DNA from: DATBLQ01 sp036555325
GTDB lineage: Bacteria > Pseudomonadota > Alphaproteobacteria > Rhizobiales > Aestuariivirgaceae
Direction of reading: 5' to 3'
Assembly (NCBI GenBank): GCA_036555325.1
Contig: DATBLQ010000018.1
Coordinates: 1 to 64,000, forward strand
Length of the DNA stretch: 64,000 bases
The notes under the pieces: model-generated
What the model saw: the letters and a program-made list of their open reading frames with translations, nothing else
What the model was told of the DNA's origin: nothing
The model's database searches: none
Part shown: positions 34,432-43,355 of the stretch, in pieces
Layout: each line of letters begins with the position of its first letter
How positions within the stretch are numbered: the first letter of the stretch is position 1
Translations under genes and position numbers: made by a program

Positions 34432-35732
34432 AGAATGAAGCGCGACAGATCGGCGTTCCTCGCCAGATCGCCGATATGGTTCTCAACGAATTCGCGGTCG
34501 ATCACGACTGTTTGCCCCGATTTGTCGGGAGCTGTGAAGCTTACTTCGTCCAGCACCCTTTCAAGCACGGTGTGCAGGCGGCGGGCACCGATGTTTTCCA
34601 CCGATGAGTTTATTTGCACTGCTATGCTGGCAAGAGCAGCCACCCCTTCTTCGCGAAATTCCAGTTTAATCCCCTCCGTAGCAAGCAGCGCGGAATATTG
34701 CTTGATCAGGCTTGCTTCGGGCTCTGTCAGGATTCGGCGAAAGTCGTCCTCGCTCAGAGCCTTTAGTTCAACCCGGATGGGCAATCGGCCCTGTAACTCC
34801 GGCAGAAGGTCCGACGGCTTGGCGATGTGAAATGCTCCCGACGCAATGAAAAGGACATGGTCGGTCTTCACCGGTCCATGCTTGGTCGATACCGTCGTCC
34901 CCTCGATCAGGGGCAGCAGATCACGCTGTACTCCTTCCCGGCTGACATCGGCCCCCTGGCGTTCTGAACGGCCCGAGATTTTGTCTATTTCATCTATAAA
35001 AACGATGCCGTTGTTTTCAACCGCTGAAATCGCCTCAGAAACAATTTTCTCTTGATCAAGGAGCTTGTCGCTTTCCTCCGAAACCAGCACCTTATGACTC
35101 TCTTTCACTGTCAGTCGCTTTTGTTTGGTGCGGCCACCGAACGCGCGCCCCAAAAAGTCCGAAATATTGACCATGCCGATAGACGAGCCCGGCATACCCG
35201 GTACTTCAAATGAAGGAAATGCCCCCGACTCTGTCACTTGAATTTCAATTTCCTTTTCGTCGAGCTCCCCCTTCCTCAATTTCTGGCGAAACGCCTCACG
35301 CGTAGTAGCCGAGGCATTTCCGCCAACCAGAGCATCGAGCACACGATCCTCTGCATTGAGCTGTGCTTTGGCGGACACATCGTTGCGTCGCTGAGTTCTC
35401 ACTTGCAATATGCCCACCTCGACCAGATCGCGCACGATTTGTTCGACATCTCTTCCGACATATCCAACCTCGGTGAATTTGGTGGCTTCCACTTTCAGGA
35501 AAGGCGCATTTGCCAGTCGAGCCAGACGCCGGGCGATTTCCGTCTTGCCGACCCCGGTCGGCCCGATCATGAGAATATTCTTGGGCATCACCTCTTCGCG
35601 CAGAGCAGGTTCTAGCTGTTGTCGCCGCCACCGATTGCGCAGCGCGATTGCGACGGCACGTTTGGCATCGTTTTGCCCGACGATGAACCTATCCAGCTCC
35701 GAGACAATCTCGCGCGGAGAAAAATCAGCCAT
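34428..35732 (-). CDS. hslU: HslU (ClpY) ATPase of the HslVU protease
   Basis: A 434-residue AAA+ unfoldase. The start is REIVSELDRFIVGQ. Walker A is GPTGVGKTEIARRLA near residue 57, and the pore motif GYVGRD follows. The I-domain occupies the middle (about 110-240), Walker B is GIVFIDEIDKI, and sensor motifs and the C-terminal tail ADLSRFIL complete it. The tail docks into HslV to activate it. The frame is open to 35756, but MADFSPRE at 35732 overlaps the hslV stop by eight bases and is the natural start. Confidence 0.96.
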   Translation of the reverse strand: MADFSPREIVSELDRFIVGQNDAKRAVAIALRNRWRRQQLEPALREEVMPKNILMIGPTGVGKTEIARRLARLANAPFLKVEATKFTEVGYVGRDVEQIVRDLVEVGILQVRTQRRNDVSAKAQLNAEDRVLDALVGGNASATTREAFRQKLRKGELDEKEIEIQVTESGAFPSFEVPGMPGSSIGMVNISDFLGRAFGGRTKQKRLTVKESHKVLVSEESDKLLDQEKIVSEAISAVENNGIVFIDEIDKISGRSERQGADVSREGVQRDLLPLIEGTTVSTKHGPVKTDHVLFIASGAFHIAKPSDLLPELQGRLPIRVELKALSEDDFRRILTEPEASLIKQYSALLATEGIKLEFREEGVAALASIAVQINSSVENIGARRLHTVLERVLDEVSFTAPDKSGQTVVIDREFVENHIGDLARNADLSRFIL

Positions 35733-36297
35733 TGTCTTGAATTTCCAGCTTCTCAATCACAAGGTTGGTGTTCGTAAAAACGCAAATATCTGCGGCTATC
35801 ATCAATGCCTTGCGTGCAATCTGCTCAGCCGTCAAATCCGAATCGAGAAGAGCGCGCGCTGCCGCCAGCGCGAAGCTCCCCCCAGAGCCGATACCGGTGA
35901 TTCCGAGCTCAGGCTCGAGCACATCCCCCGTTCCGGTAAGCACGAGACTCACCTTATGGTCTGCCACGATCATCATCGCTTCTAGCCGGCGCAAGTACCT
36001 GTCGGTGCGCCAGTCTTTTGCCAGCTCTACGCAAGCCCGGGTGAGCTGCTGAGGGTATTGTTCCAATTTTCCTTCCAGCCGTTCAAACAGCGTCATGGCG
36101 TCAGCCGTCGCCCCTGCAAATCCGGCAATCACCTCACCCCCGACCAGGGGCCGCACCTTTTTCGCATTAGCCTTGACGACCACATTTCCATGACTCACCT
36201 GGCCATCTCCGGCGATAACCACCTGACGCCCCTTCCGCACCGTCAGTATCGTCGTACCATGCCAGTCCATGGCGGCAGTGTTGTGCTTCATGCTCAT
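35725..36297 (-). CDS. hslV: HslV (ClpQ) peptidase of the HslVU protease
   Basis: A 190-residue threonine protease of the proteasome fold. The nucleophile is the threonine in WHGTTILTVRKG, exposed after removal of a 14-residue leader. The VIAGDGQVS motif and GTGDVLEPE follow. Twelve subunits form the chamber capped by HslU. It is the first gene of the hslVU operon. A 153-base gap separates it from the divergent hisB. Confidence 0.95.
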   Translation of the reverse strand: MSMKHNTAAMDWHGTTILTVRKGRQVVIAGDGQVSHGNVVVKANAKKVRPLVGGEVIAGFAGATADAMTLFERLEGKLEQYPQQLTRACVELAKDWRTDRYLRRLEAMMIVADHKVSLVLTGTGDVLEPELGITGIGSGGSFALAAARALLDSDLTAEQIARKALMIAADICVFTNTNLVIEKLEIQDNG

Positions 36298-36450
36298 TGA
36301 TCCATTTTCCCGAGGCTACATGTAGATATCAAACGGCTGGCTTGAAAGAGAGGCGTTTGGCTTTCCTGATTAACCGGGCACGGAAACCGCCCTCGCCAAG
36401 CAATCCTTCCCCTGCTAGATAGCCCTCCGCCAAGCCCTAAAGGATGCAAA

Positions 36451-37044
36451 ATGCGCAAGGCCTCCGTAACCCGAAAGACAACTGAAACAGACATCGCGGT
36501 TAGCCTCAATCTCGATGGGACTGGAAGGTATAATATTTCAACCGGCATTGGTTTCCTCGACCACATGCTCGAGCTTTTTGCCCGGCATTCCCTCATCGAT
36601 CTCGAGATACGCGCAGCCGGGGATCTGCACGTCGATCTGCATCACACAACCGAAGACGTCGGGATAGCGGTGGGCCAAGCGCTTGACAAGGCTCTTGCCG
36701 ATCGGCGCGGCATCCGCCGATATGGCAGTAGCTTCATTCCGATGGACGAAGCCTTAAGCAGAGCTTCTCTAGATCTTTCTGGCCGTCCGCATCTCGTTTG
36801 GAAAGTTGCGTTTTCAACCGACAGGATCGGAACAATGGAGTCAGAACTCTTCAAGGAGTGGTTCCGAGCGCTGGTTCTGAACTGCAGAATGACCTTGCAT
36901 GTTGAGACATTATATGGTGACAACAACCATCACATCGTGGAGTCCTGCTTCAAGGCGCTGGGCCGCGCACTTCGTGGGGCCGTCGAAATCGATGAACGGC
37001 AGAAAGCGGAGATTCCTTCGACCAAGGGAACACTTCAGGGCTGA
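36451..37044 (+). CDS. hisB: Imidazoleglycerol-phosphate dehydratase
   Basis: A 197-residue enzyme for step six of histidine synthesis. Metal-binding motifs are HVDLHHTTEDVGI and, in the second half, YGDNNHHIVESCFKALGRAL. GIGFLDHMLELFARH near residue 35 is also typical. It is the monofunctional form without the phosphatase domain. It leads the block hisB-DUF2628-hisH-hisA-hisF-hisE-coaA. Confidence 0.96.
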   Translation: MRKASVTRKTTETDIAVSLNLDGTGRYNISTGIGFLDHMLELFARHSLIDLEIRAAGDLHVDLHHTTEDVGIAVGQALDKALADRRGIRRYGSSFIPMDEALSRASLDLSGRPHLVWKVAFSTDRIGTMESELFKEWFRALVLNCRMTLHVETLYGDNNHHIVESCFKALGRALRGAVEIDERQKAEIPSTKGTLQG

Positions 37045-37050
37045 TCGGCC

Positions 37051-37485
37051 ATGAAAGCTTACAGTGCCTTTCGCCACCCGCAGTTACCTCTCGAAAAGAC
37101 AGTTTTCGTCAAGGAGGGTTTCTCGTGGCCTGCCTTCTTGGTCCCAGTGATCTGGCTCATTGTAAAGCGCCTCTGGCTGTCGCTCGCCGTTTACATTTTG
37201 GCCCTAGTTGCCCTTTACGCGGCTGCCCGCGCGGGCGAACTGGGTGCAAGTAGTCTCGCAATGATGACTTTCGCACTCAACCTGATTCTGGGATTTGAGG
37301 CAAATTTGATGTATCGCCGAGCGTTGATGAGGCGAGGGTTTACTGAGGAGGTTCCCGTCTTCGCTGCAGACATTGAAGAAGCAGCTCTGAAATACTTCCA
37401 CGCGCATGCCTCCACATCGTCCGCCCCCTCCGCTTCGGACGCTCTCGACCAATTTTCCGCAATGCCTCGTTCCGGTTCCTCGTGA
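37051..37485 (+). CDS. DUF2628 membrane protein in the his operon
   Basis: A 144-residue protein matching DUF2628. The opening SAFRHPQLPLEKTVFVKEGF is followed by FSWPAFLVPVIWLIVKRLWL and by about two to three hydrophobic helices (SLAVYILALVALYAAA, LGASSLAMMTFALNLILG). The FEANLMYRRALMRRGF motif comes next and the C-terminal tail is serine-rich. The function is unknown. It starts seven bases after hisB and overlaps the hisH start, so it is translated with the histidine genes. The same placement is common in Hyphomicrobiales. Confidence 0.82.
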   Translation: MKAYSAFRHPQLPLEKTVFVKEGFSWPAFLVPVIWLIVKRLWLSLAVYILALVALYAAARAGELGASSLAMMTFALNLILGFEANLMYRRALMRRGFTEEVPVFAADIEEAALKYFHAHASTSSAPSASDALDQFSAMPRSGSS

Positions 37486-38135
37486 TGCGCGTTGCCATTG
37501 TTGATTATGGATCAGGCAATCTTCGTTCTGCCGAAAAAGCTTTCGCGCGTGCTGCGTTCGAGCGCGGTATTCGAGCGCAGATCATAGTAACCTCAGAGCC
37601 CGATGAGATCTGCCGTTCTGATCGTATCGTGCTGCCGGGAGTTGGCGCATTCAAGGACTGCCGCGACGGGCTTTATGCCATAAAGGGGTTGCACGCAGCA
37701 TTGGACGAGCAGGTTCGCGCCAAGAACAAGCCATTTCTCGGTATTTGCGTTGGCATGCAGCTCATGGCCACCATCGGCCTCGAATTCGGCGAAACACCCG
37801 GTCTCAATTGGATTGCCGGGCTGGTTCGCAGGATTGAACCGATTCCCCCGACGCTGAAAGTTCCCCACATGGGGTGGAACTCGCTTGAACCATCGCGTCG
37901 ACACTCCCTGCTGGCCGGAATCGAGCGCAATGGCACCGCGGGTCACGCTTATTTTGTGCATTCCTTTGAACTCGTTGTCGATGATCCGGCCGACATCATA
38001 GCAACGACCGAGTATGGGGGAGCCGTTACCGCCGCCGTTGCCAGGGACAATATGGCCGGAACGCAATTCCATCCCGAAAAGAGCCAGCTCCTCGGTCTGA
38101 ACCTCATCGGTAATTTTTTGGAATGGCGGCCGTGA
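37485..38135 (+). CDS. hisH: Imidazole glycerol phosphate synthase subunit HisH
   Basis: A 216-residue class I glutamine amidotransferase. The nucleophile cysteine is in LGICVGMQLMA. The histidine and glutamate lie in GTQFHPEKSQ. It supplies ammonia to HisF for imidazole ring formation. The start is the ATG at 37485; a GTG one codon upstream is possible. Its last 13 bases overlap hisA. Confidence 0.95.
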   Translation: MRVAIVDYGSGNLRSAEKAFARAAFERGIRAQIIVTSEPDEICRSDRIVLPGVGAFKDCRDGLYAIKGLHAALDEQVRAKNKPFLGICVGMQLMATIGLEFGETPGLNWIAGLVRRIEPIPPTLKVPHMGWNSLEPSRRHSLLAGIERNGTAGHAYFVHSFELVVDDPADIIATTEYGGAVTAAVARDNMAGTQFHPEKSQLLGLNLIGNFLEWRP

Positions 38136-38875
38136 TTCTTTTGCCCGCGATCGATTTGCGCAATGGACGGTGTGTCAGGCTGACCCGCGGCGCTTTGGAG
38201 AGCGCCACAGTGTACAACGCCGATCCCCTCACCCAGGCCCGCAGTTTTGAAGAACTTGGCTTCACCTGGCTCCATCTCGTGGATCTTGATGGAGCGATCT
38301 CAGGCAGTCCTGTCAACCACGGCATAATTGAGCGCCTGCTGGGTGCAATCAAAATCCCAATTCAGCTCGGCGGTGGCATTCGCACTTCTCACGCGATATC
38401 CCGATGGCTGACCGCTGGGGCGACGCGTGTTGTCCTCGGCACGGCTGCCTTGCGCGATCCCAAACTGGTGCGTACGGCTTGTAAAAGCTTTCCGGGGAGC
38501 ATTGCCATCGCAATCGACGCAAGGGCAGGGCGCGTCGCCGTCGACGGTTGGGTAAGCCACACCACTATTTCGGCTGTCGACTTGGCGAGGCGCTTTGAGG
38601 ATTCCGGAGTCGCCGCCATCGTTCACACCGACATCGACCGGGACGGCGCTCTGACCGGGGTGAATATCGATGCCACCTTGGAGCTTGCCGATGCGGTGTC
38701 GCTGCCCGTCATAGCGAGCGGCGGTCTCGCTTCAATTGACGATATTCGACGGCTGCTTGAACCCCGTTGCTCCCGCATAGCCGGTGTTATTGCTGGACGT
38801 GCACTGTACGATGGTCGCCTCGATCCGAGAGAGGCTCTCGAGCTGATCAAAAAAACGGCACGCGAGGCGGTTTGA
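38123..38875 (+). CDS. hisA: ProFAR isomerase HisA
   Basis: A 250-residue TIM barrel. It has the N-terminal catalytic aspartate in LLPAIDLRNGRCVRL, phosphate-binding QLGGGIRT, and the second-half motif VHTDIDRDGALTGVNI with the general acid/base aspartate. It isomerises ProFAR to PRFAR. It overlaps hisH by 13 bases and hisF by one base. An internal GTG three codons in is an alternative start. Confidence 0.95.
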   Translation: MAAVILLPAIDLRNGRCVRLTRGALESATVYNADPLTQARSFEELGFTWLHLVDLDGAISGSPVNHGIIERLLGAIKIPIQLGGGIRTSHAISRWLTAGATRVVLGTAALRDPKLVRTACKSFPGSIAIAIDARAGRVAVDGWVSHTTISAVDLARRFEDSGVAAIVHTDIDRDGALTGVNIDATLELADAVSLPVIASGGLASIDDIRRLLEPRCSRIAGVIAGRALYDGRLDPREALELIKKTAREAV

Positions 38876-39639
38876 TGCTGAAGATTCGGTTGATTCCCTG
38901 CTTGGATGTGAAAGATGGACGGGTGGTGAAGGGCGTGCGTTTCGTCGAACTTCGCGATGCTGGCGATCCTGTCGAGATTGCCAAAGCCTACGACGCCGCT
39001 GGAGCGGATGAGCTTTGTTTTCTCGATATCACAGCCAGTCATGAAAACCGGGCTATCTTGCTTGACGTGGTGCGGGCGACGGCCGAGCAATGTTTCATGC
39101 CCCTGACCGTCGGCGGGGGCGTAAGATCGATTGAGGACATTAGGGCCTTGTTGCTAGCGGGCGCCGATAAGGTTTCGATAAACACCGCGGCGGTCAATCG
39201 TCCGGATTTTGTGCGCGTAGCGGCTCGGCGCTTTGGCAGCCAGTGCATAGTGGTCGCCATCGATGCGAAATCGAATGGCGATGGGCACTGGCAAATCTAC
39301 ACCCATGGCGGCCGTATCCCGACTGGCATTGATGCCGTTATCTTCGCCAAGCAGGTTGTCGAGCTTGGGGCAGGTGAGATCCTGCTCACATCGATGGACC
39401 GCGATGGTACGAGGCGAGGCTTTGACATTGCCCTGACTCGCGCTGTGGCCGACGCCGTCTCGGTGCCGGTGATCGCCAGCGGTGGCGTCGGCACGCTCGA
39501 TCATCTGGTCGAGGGGGTCAGCCAAGGCCACGCGGCGGCCGTTCTGGCCGCATCGATTTTTCATTTTGGTGAAATCTCTATCTTGCAGGCCAAGAGCTAT
39601 CTGGCCGCACAGGGGATTCCAGTAAGGCTTCAATCATGA
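38875..39639 (+). CDS. hisF: Imidazole glycerol phosphate synthase subunit HisF
   Basis: A 254-residue TIM barrel that closes the imidazole ring using ammonia from HisH. It shows IPCLDVKDGRVVKG with catalytic D11, LTVGGGVRSIED, AIDAKSNGD, and LLTSMDRDGTRRGFD with the second catalytic aspartate. The frame begins further upstream in hisA, but the ATG at 38875 matches the family and overlaps the hisA stop by one base. Confidence 0.96.
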   Translation: MLKIRLIPCLDVKDGRVVKGVRFVELRDAGDPVEIAKAYDAAGADELCFLDITASHENRAILLDVVRATAEQCFMPLTVGGGVRSIEDIRALLLAGADKVSINTAAVNRPDFVRVAARRFGSQCIVVAIDAKSNGDGHWQIYTHGGRIPTGIDAVIFAKQVVELGAGEILLTSMDRDGTRRGFDIALTRAVADAVSVPVIASGGVGTLDHLVEGVSQGHAAAVLAASIFHFGEISILQAKSYLAAQGIPVRLQS

Positions 39640-39974
39640 TGGATAGCAGTGACAATCTGCAGGTTATATCAGAATTGACCAAGCGCATCGCCAGCCGGCG
39701 CAACGCTTCTCCCGATACCTCATACACCGCCCGGCTGTTGCATGAAGGTGTGGCGAAATGTGCCAAGAAGCTTGGTGAGGAGGCGATCGAACTCGCCCTG
39801 GCTGCTGTCATCGCCGACCGGTCCCACATTCGCGCAGAAGCCGCCGATGTGCTGTATCATTTACTTGTTCTGATGGAAGCTACCGATACTTCGCTCAACG
39901 AGGTGCTGTCAGAGCTTGATCGTCGTATGCAACAGAGCGGGCTTGATGAAAAAGCATCGCGCAAGCGGCCATGA
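39636..39974 (+). CDS. hisE: Phosphoribosyl-ATP pyrophosphatase
   Basis: A 112-residue all-alpha NTP pyrophosphatase. The SYTARLLHEGVAKCAKKLGEEAIE stretch (EExxE-type metal site) and EAADVLYHLLVLM are diagnostic. It hydrolyses PR-ATP to PR-AMP. It is monofunctional; hisI is not in the window, and neither are hisG, hisD or hisC. It overlaps hisF and coaA by four bases each. Confidence 0.94.
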   Translation: MMDSSDNLQVISELTKRIASRRNASPDTSYTARLLHEGVAKCAKKLGEEAIELALAAVIADRSHIRAEAADVLYHLLVLMEATDTSLNEVLSELDRRMQQSGLDEKASRKRP

Positions 39975-40933
39975 ACAGTCCGATGGATGTAAGACGAGAA
40001 GAAGTTTCCCCATACCGCCAGTTTTCACGGGCTGAATGGGCGAAGCTCCGCGCCGATACGCCCCTCACCCTTACCGAGCCTGAACTCGCTGAGCTGCGGG
40101 GATTGAATGATCGTGTGGACTTGGATGAGGTTGTGGCGATTTATTTGCCTCTCTCACGACTCCTCAACTTGTACGTTGCGGCAACCCAGTCGCTATTTCG
40201 CGCCACCCAGGAATTTCTTGGCGGCAACCAGCATAAGGTGCCCTACGTTATTGGCATGGGTGGTAGCGTGGCTGTTGGCAAAAGCACGACGGCACGCATT
40301 CTTCGTCATCTCCTGGCTCGCTGGCCAAATCATCCGAAGGTTGCTCTCGTTACCACCGACGGCTTTCTTCTGCCCAACGCTACTCTCCGCCGCGAAGGTC
40401 TGATGGATCGAAAAGGTTTTCCCGAAAGTTATGATCTGCCTGCGCTCCTCAGATTTCTCTCCGACATCAAGGCAGGCCGAGGCAAGACATCCGCACCCCT
40501 TTACTCCCACCTCATTTATGACGTGGTGCCGGGCGAGCAGGTGCTCATCGATCAACCTGACATATTGCTGGTCGAAGGTCTGAATGTTCTGCAGACCGGC
40601 CGGCCGCCGCGCGACGGCAAGGCGATACCCTATGTTTCCGATTACTTCGATTTCTCGATCTACCTGGATGCCGACGAGGCTGTACTGCGGCAATGGTACA
40701 TCGATCGCTTTTTCTCACTGAGATCGACCGCTTTCCGCGACCCCCGCTCGTACTTCCATAAGTATGCCGCGCTGAGCGATCCGGAAGCGAGGGAAACAGC
40801 GGCCCGTATTTGGGAAACCATTAATCTCGTGAACTTGCGACAGAATGTGCTTCCCACCCGCCAGCGCGCCGATCTCATTCTTCGCAAGGGCGAAGATCAT
40901 GTAATCAACCGAGTGTGGCTGCGAAAGCTTTGA
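39971..40933 (+). CDS. coaA: Pantothenate kinase (type I)
   Basis: A 320-residue CoaA, first committed step of CoA synthesis. The P-loop is MGGSVAVGKSTTARIL near residue 95. DGFLLPN, LSDIKAG and PLYSHLIYDVV follow, and the end is LRQNVLPTRQRADLIL. Type I enzymes are feedback-inhibited by CoA. It is fused by a four-base overlap to the end of the his operon, as usual for the order. The convergent PfkB gene ends one base away. Confidence 0.95.
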   Translation: MNSPMDVRREEVSPYRQFSRAEWAKLRADTPLTLTEPELAELRGLNDRVDLDEVVAIYLPLSRLLNLYVAATQSLFRATQEFLGGNQHKVPYVIGMGGSVAVGKSTTARILRHLLARWPNHPKVALVTTDGFLLPNATLRREGLMDRKGFPESYDLPALLRFLSDIKAGRGKTSAPLYSHLIYDVVPGEQVLIDQPDILLVEGLNVLQTGRPPRDGKAIPYVSDYFDFSIYLDADEAVLRQWYIDRFFSLRSTAFRDPRSYFHKYAALSDPEARETAARIWETINLVNLRQNVLPTRQRADLILRKGEDHVINRVWLRKL

Positions 40934-40934
40934 A

Positions 40935-41927
40935 CTATAAGCCCCTGCTCGCTGCCAACGCCACAAGGGATGTATTAGGCCTGGCCCCCAAATGCGATAT
41001 GACTTCCGCCGCAGCGACTGACCCGAGCCGTCCGCATTCGGCAAGAGAACGGCCGCGTGTAAGACCATGAAGGAAGCCCGAGGCATAGAGATCGCCGGCG
41101 CCCGTGGCATCGATCACTTGTTCGACTCGTTCCGCTTCGATCACATGAAACTCTTCCCTCTTCGCGATCACGCTGCCAGCCGCCGAGCGTGTCAGCACCG
41201 CAAGCCCCACCTGTTTTCGCGCCAGCTGCATCGCATCATCGAAAGTTTTTACTTCATAGAGCGATTTGAGTTCCTTTTCATTGGCAAACAAAATGTCGAT
41301 ATCTCTGGCGATCAGGTCTTGAAAACTTTGTCTGTGACGTTCCACGCACAAGGCATCCGACAGCGTAAGCGCCACCTGTCTGCCCGCGCCCCTCGCCATG
41401 CGGGCTGCTTTGATAAACGCCTTCTTGGCCTCCGGCGGGTCCCATAGATAACCTTCAAGATAGGTGATTTGCGCTGCTTCAACTGTCAATTTGCTGATGT
41501 CGTTCGAACTAAGCGTTGCGCAAGCGCCAAGATACGTGTTCATCGTCCGCTCTCCGTCGGGCGTTACCAGGATGAAGGAGCGCGCCGTCTCTGGACCGGA
41601 ATTGGAAGGCGAGGTCTCGAATACAACGCCGGAAGCCCGAATATCGTGAGTGAAAAACTCCCCAATCTGATCGTTCCTTACTTTTCCGATAAAGGATGCG
41701 CGCCCGCCAAAGGATGTGATGCCGGCGGCGGTGTTTGCTGCCGAGCCACCGGAAACGATCACCGAGGGGCCGATGAGATCATACAGTCGATGCGCTTCCG
41801 GTTCCTCGATCAGCCGCATTGCGCCCTTGGTCAAATCATGGCGGCTTAGAAATTCTTCATCCACCCGCGCCAACACATCGACAATCGCATTGCCGATGGT
41901 AAGAACGTCGATTGCCGTGTTGCGCAT
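40935..41927 (-). CDS. PfkB-family kinase, adenosine kinase-like
   Basis: A 330-residue ribokinase-fold kinase. It begins IDVLTIGNAIVDVLARVD, contains SGGSAANTAAGITSFGG, and has the second PfkB signature DATGAGDLYASGFLHGL near residue 280 with the catalytic aspartate. Its nearest resemblance is to alphaproteobacterial adenosine kinases, which phosphorylate adenosine to AMP. Substrate specificity among adenosine, ribose and inosine cannot be fixed from motifs. It is a single gene between coaA (convergent) and the CysZ-like gene (divergent). Confidence 0.87.
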   Translation of the reverse strand: MRNTAIDVLTIGNAIVDVLARVDEEFLSRHDLTKGAMRLIEEPEAHRLYDLIGPSVIVSGGSAANTAAGITSFGGRASFIGKVRNDQIGEFFTHDIRASGVVFETSPSNSGPETARSFILVTPDGERTMNTYLGACATLSSNDISKLTVEAAQITYLEGYLWDPPEAKKAFIKAARMARGAGRQVALTLSDALCVERHRQSFQDLIARDIDILFANEKELKSLYEVKTFDDAMQLARKQVGLAVLTRSAAGSVIAKREEFHVIEAERVEQVIDATGAGDLYASGFLHGLTRGRSLAECGRLGSVAAAEVISHLGARPNTSLVALAASRGL

Positions 41928-42012
41928 AGAGCCTTGAATGATAGTTTGGCGTTAGATCAGGACTAAGCAGATTTATCACCTTGCCGCAATTGGAAGGCGA
42001 GGGAGAGCACCA

Positions 42013-42672
42013 ATGTTGATTTACGCTACTGTGAATGCCTTCAAGGATATTTTCTCGCGGCCTTTCAGGCTTGTATTGTGGAAATCTTTGGGCCTAACCC
42101 TTCTGTTGTTCGCAGTCGTGTTCTTTCTGGTTCAGTTGGCATTGAGCTATGTCGATCTCGCTCGATTTGACTGGCTCCAGCCGATTGTTGCCGTTCTTGC
42201 TGGCCTCGGCGTCCTCGCCGCCATGATCGTTCTCACGCCTGCCGTGACAGCATTGTTCGCCGGCCTCTTCTTGGACCAGATTGCTGAAATTGTCGAAGCC
42301 GCTCACTATTCAGGCGATCCACCCGGCCGTCCGGTGCCGGCAATGGCGGGATTGGGGATGGCCCTGCGTTTCGCGCTCCTCGTCCTGTTCGTTAATCTGA
42401 TAACCCTCCCATTTTTGTTGATCGGTCTTGGCGCAGTGGCAATGATCGTCGCGAATGCATATCTGTTGAGCCGCGAATTCTTCGAGATGACCGCACTCAG
42501 GCATCTGTCGCCTGCTGAAGTGCAAAGGCTAAGGCGAGAATATTGGGGTGGAATTTTCCTGTCCGGCTTCGTTCCCTCTGGCCTAATGCTCATACCATTG
42601 GCTAACCTATTTGTACCTGTCTTTGCCACGTCCTATTTCACCCACCTTTTCAAGTCCGTCACGCGGGGCTAG
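42013..42672 (+). CDS. EI24/CysZ-like inner-membrane protein
   Basis: A 219-residue protein of the EI24 (CysZ) domain family with four or so transmembrane stretches: LVLWKSLGLTLLLFAVVFFL, IVAVLAGLGVLAAMIVL, LLVLFVNLITLPFLLIGLG and a C-terminal helix near LMLIPLANLFVPVFA. Conserved family residues include the AHYSGDPPGRP loop and YLLSREFFEMTALRHL. E. coli CysZ conducts sulfate, but most family members are uncharacterised and no sulfur genes lie nearby. The stop overlaps the convergent nth by four bases. Confidence 0.82.
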   Translation: MLIYATVNAFKDIFSRPFRLVLWKSLGLTLLLFAVVFFLVQLALSYVDLARFDWLQPIVAVLAGLGVLAAMIVLTPAVTALFAGLFLDQIAEIVEAAHYSGDPPGRPVPAMAGLGMALRFALLVLFVNLITLPFLLIGLGAVAMIVANAYLLSREFFEMTALRHLSPAEVQRLRREYWGGIFLSGFVPSGLMLIPLANLFVPVFATSYFTHLFKSVTRG

Positions 42673-43325
42673 GGCGGGGGAGTCTTTTGCGGAAAGAGGC
42701 ACAAGTCGCTGATAAGGCATCGCCAGCATTCGGGCTTGCGGGCCTTGCAGACATAACGACCGTGCAGGATCAGCCAGTGATGAGCATGTCGCTTGAAATT
42801 GGCTGGAACGGATTTTTCGAGGCCCATCTCGACCTCGAGCGGCACCTTGCCCGGCGCCAGGCCCGTCCGGTTGCCCACCCGAAACAGATGCGTATCGACG
42901 GCGATCGTCGGCGCGCCGAAGGCTGAATTCATCACCACGTTCGCCGTCTTTCTGCCCACCCCTGGAAGCTTTTGCAGGTCATCCCTGCTTTCCGGGACTT
43001 TCGAGCCATGCCGCTCGATCAGCGCTTTCGAAAGCGCGATGATATTCTTGGCCTTGGTGCGGTAAAGCCCGATGGACTTGATCATGTCGCGCAATTTCTC
43101 CTCACCCAGTGCCACCATTTTCTCCGGCGTGTCCGCGATTTTGAAGAGTTCCGGCGTTACTCGATTCACCCCCGCGTCGGTTGCCTGGGCTGAGAGAACG
43201 ACTGCCACGAGAAGTGTATACGCATCATGTGCCTTGAGCTCGCCTTTCGGTTCGGGCGTTGCCGCTGCGAAGCGCCGGAAGACTTCCGCAATTGCTTCAG
43301 CGGGTAATTTGCGTGGTTTTCGCAT
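42669..43325 (-). CDS. nth: Endonuclease III
   Basis: A 218-residue bifunctional DNA glycosylase/AP lyase for oxidised pyrimidines. The helix-hairpin-helix with catalytic lysine is LPGVGRKTANVVM, the catalytic aspartate is in VDTHLFRV, and the [4Fe-4S] ligands are in CKARKPECWRCLISDLC. The length is standard. It is divergent from the DUF2244 gene. Confidence 0.95.
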   Translation of the reverse strand: MRKPRKLPAEAIAEVFRRFAAATPEPKGELKAHDAYTLLVAVVLSAQATDAGVNRVTPELFKIADTPEKMVALGEEKLRDMIKSIGLYRTKAKNIIALSKALIERHGSKVPESRDDLQKLPGVGRKTANVVMNSAFGAPTIAVDTHLFRVGNRTGLAPGKVPLEVEMGLEKSVPANFKRHAHHWLILHGRYVCKARKPECWRCLISDLCLFPQKTPPP

Positions 43326-43355
43326 TGGCCCTCCGGGTGGAAATTGCCGTTGAGA

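Noticed and set aside
41067..41447. 126-codon plus-strand frame opposite the PfkB kinase
   Set aside because: There is no motif, and it lies fully within a convincing minus-strand gene.
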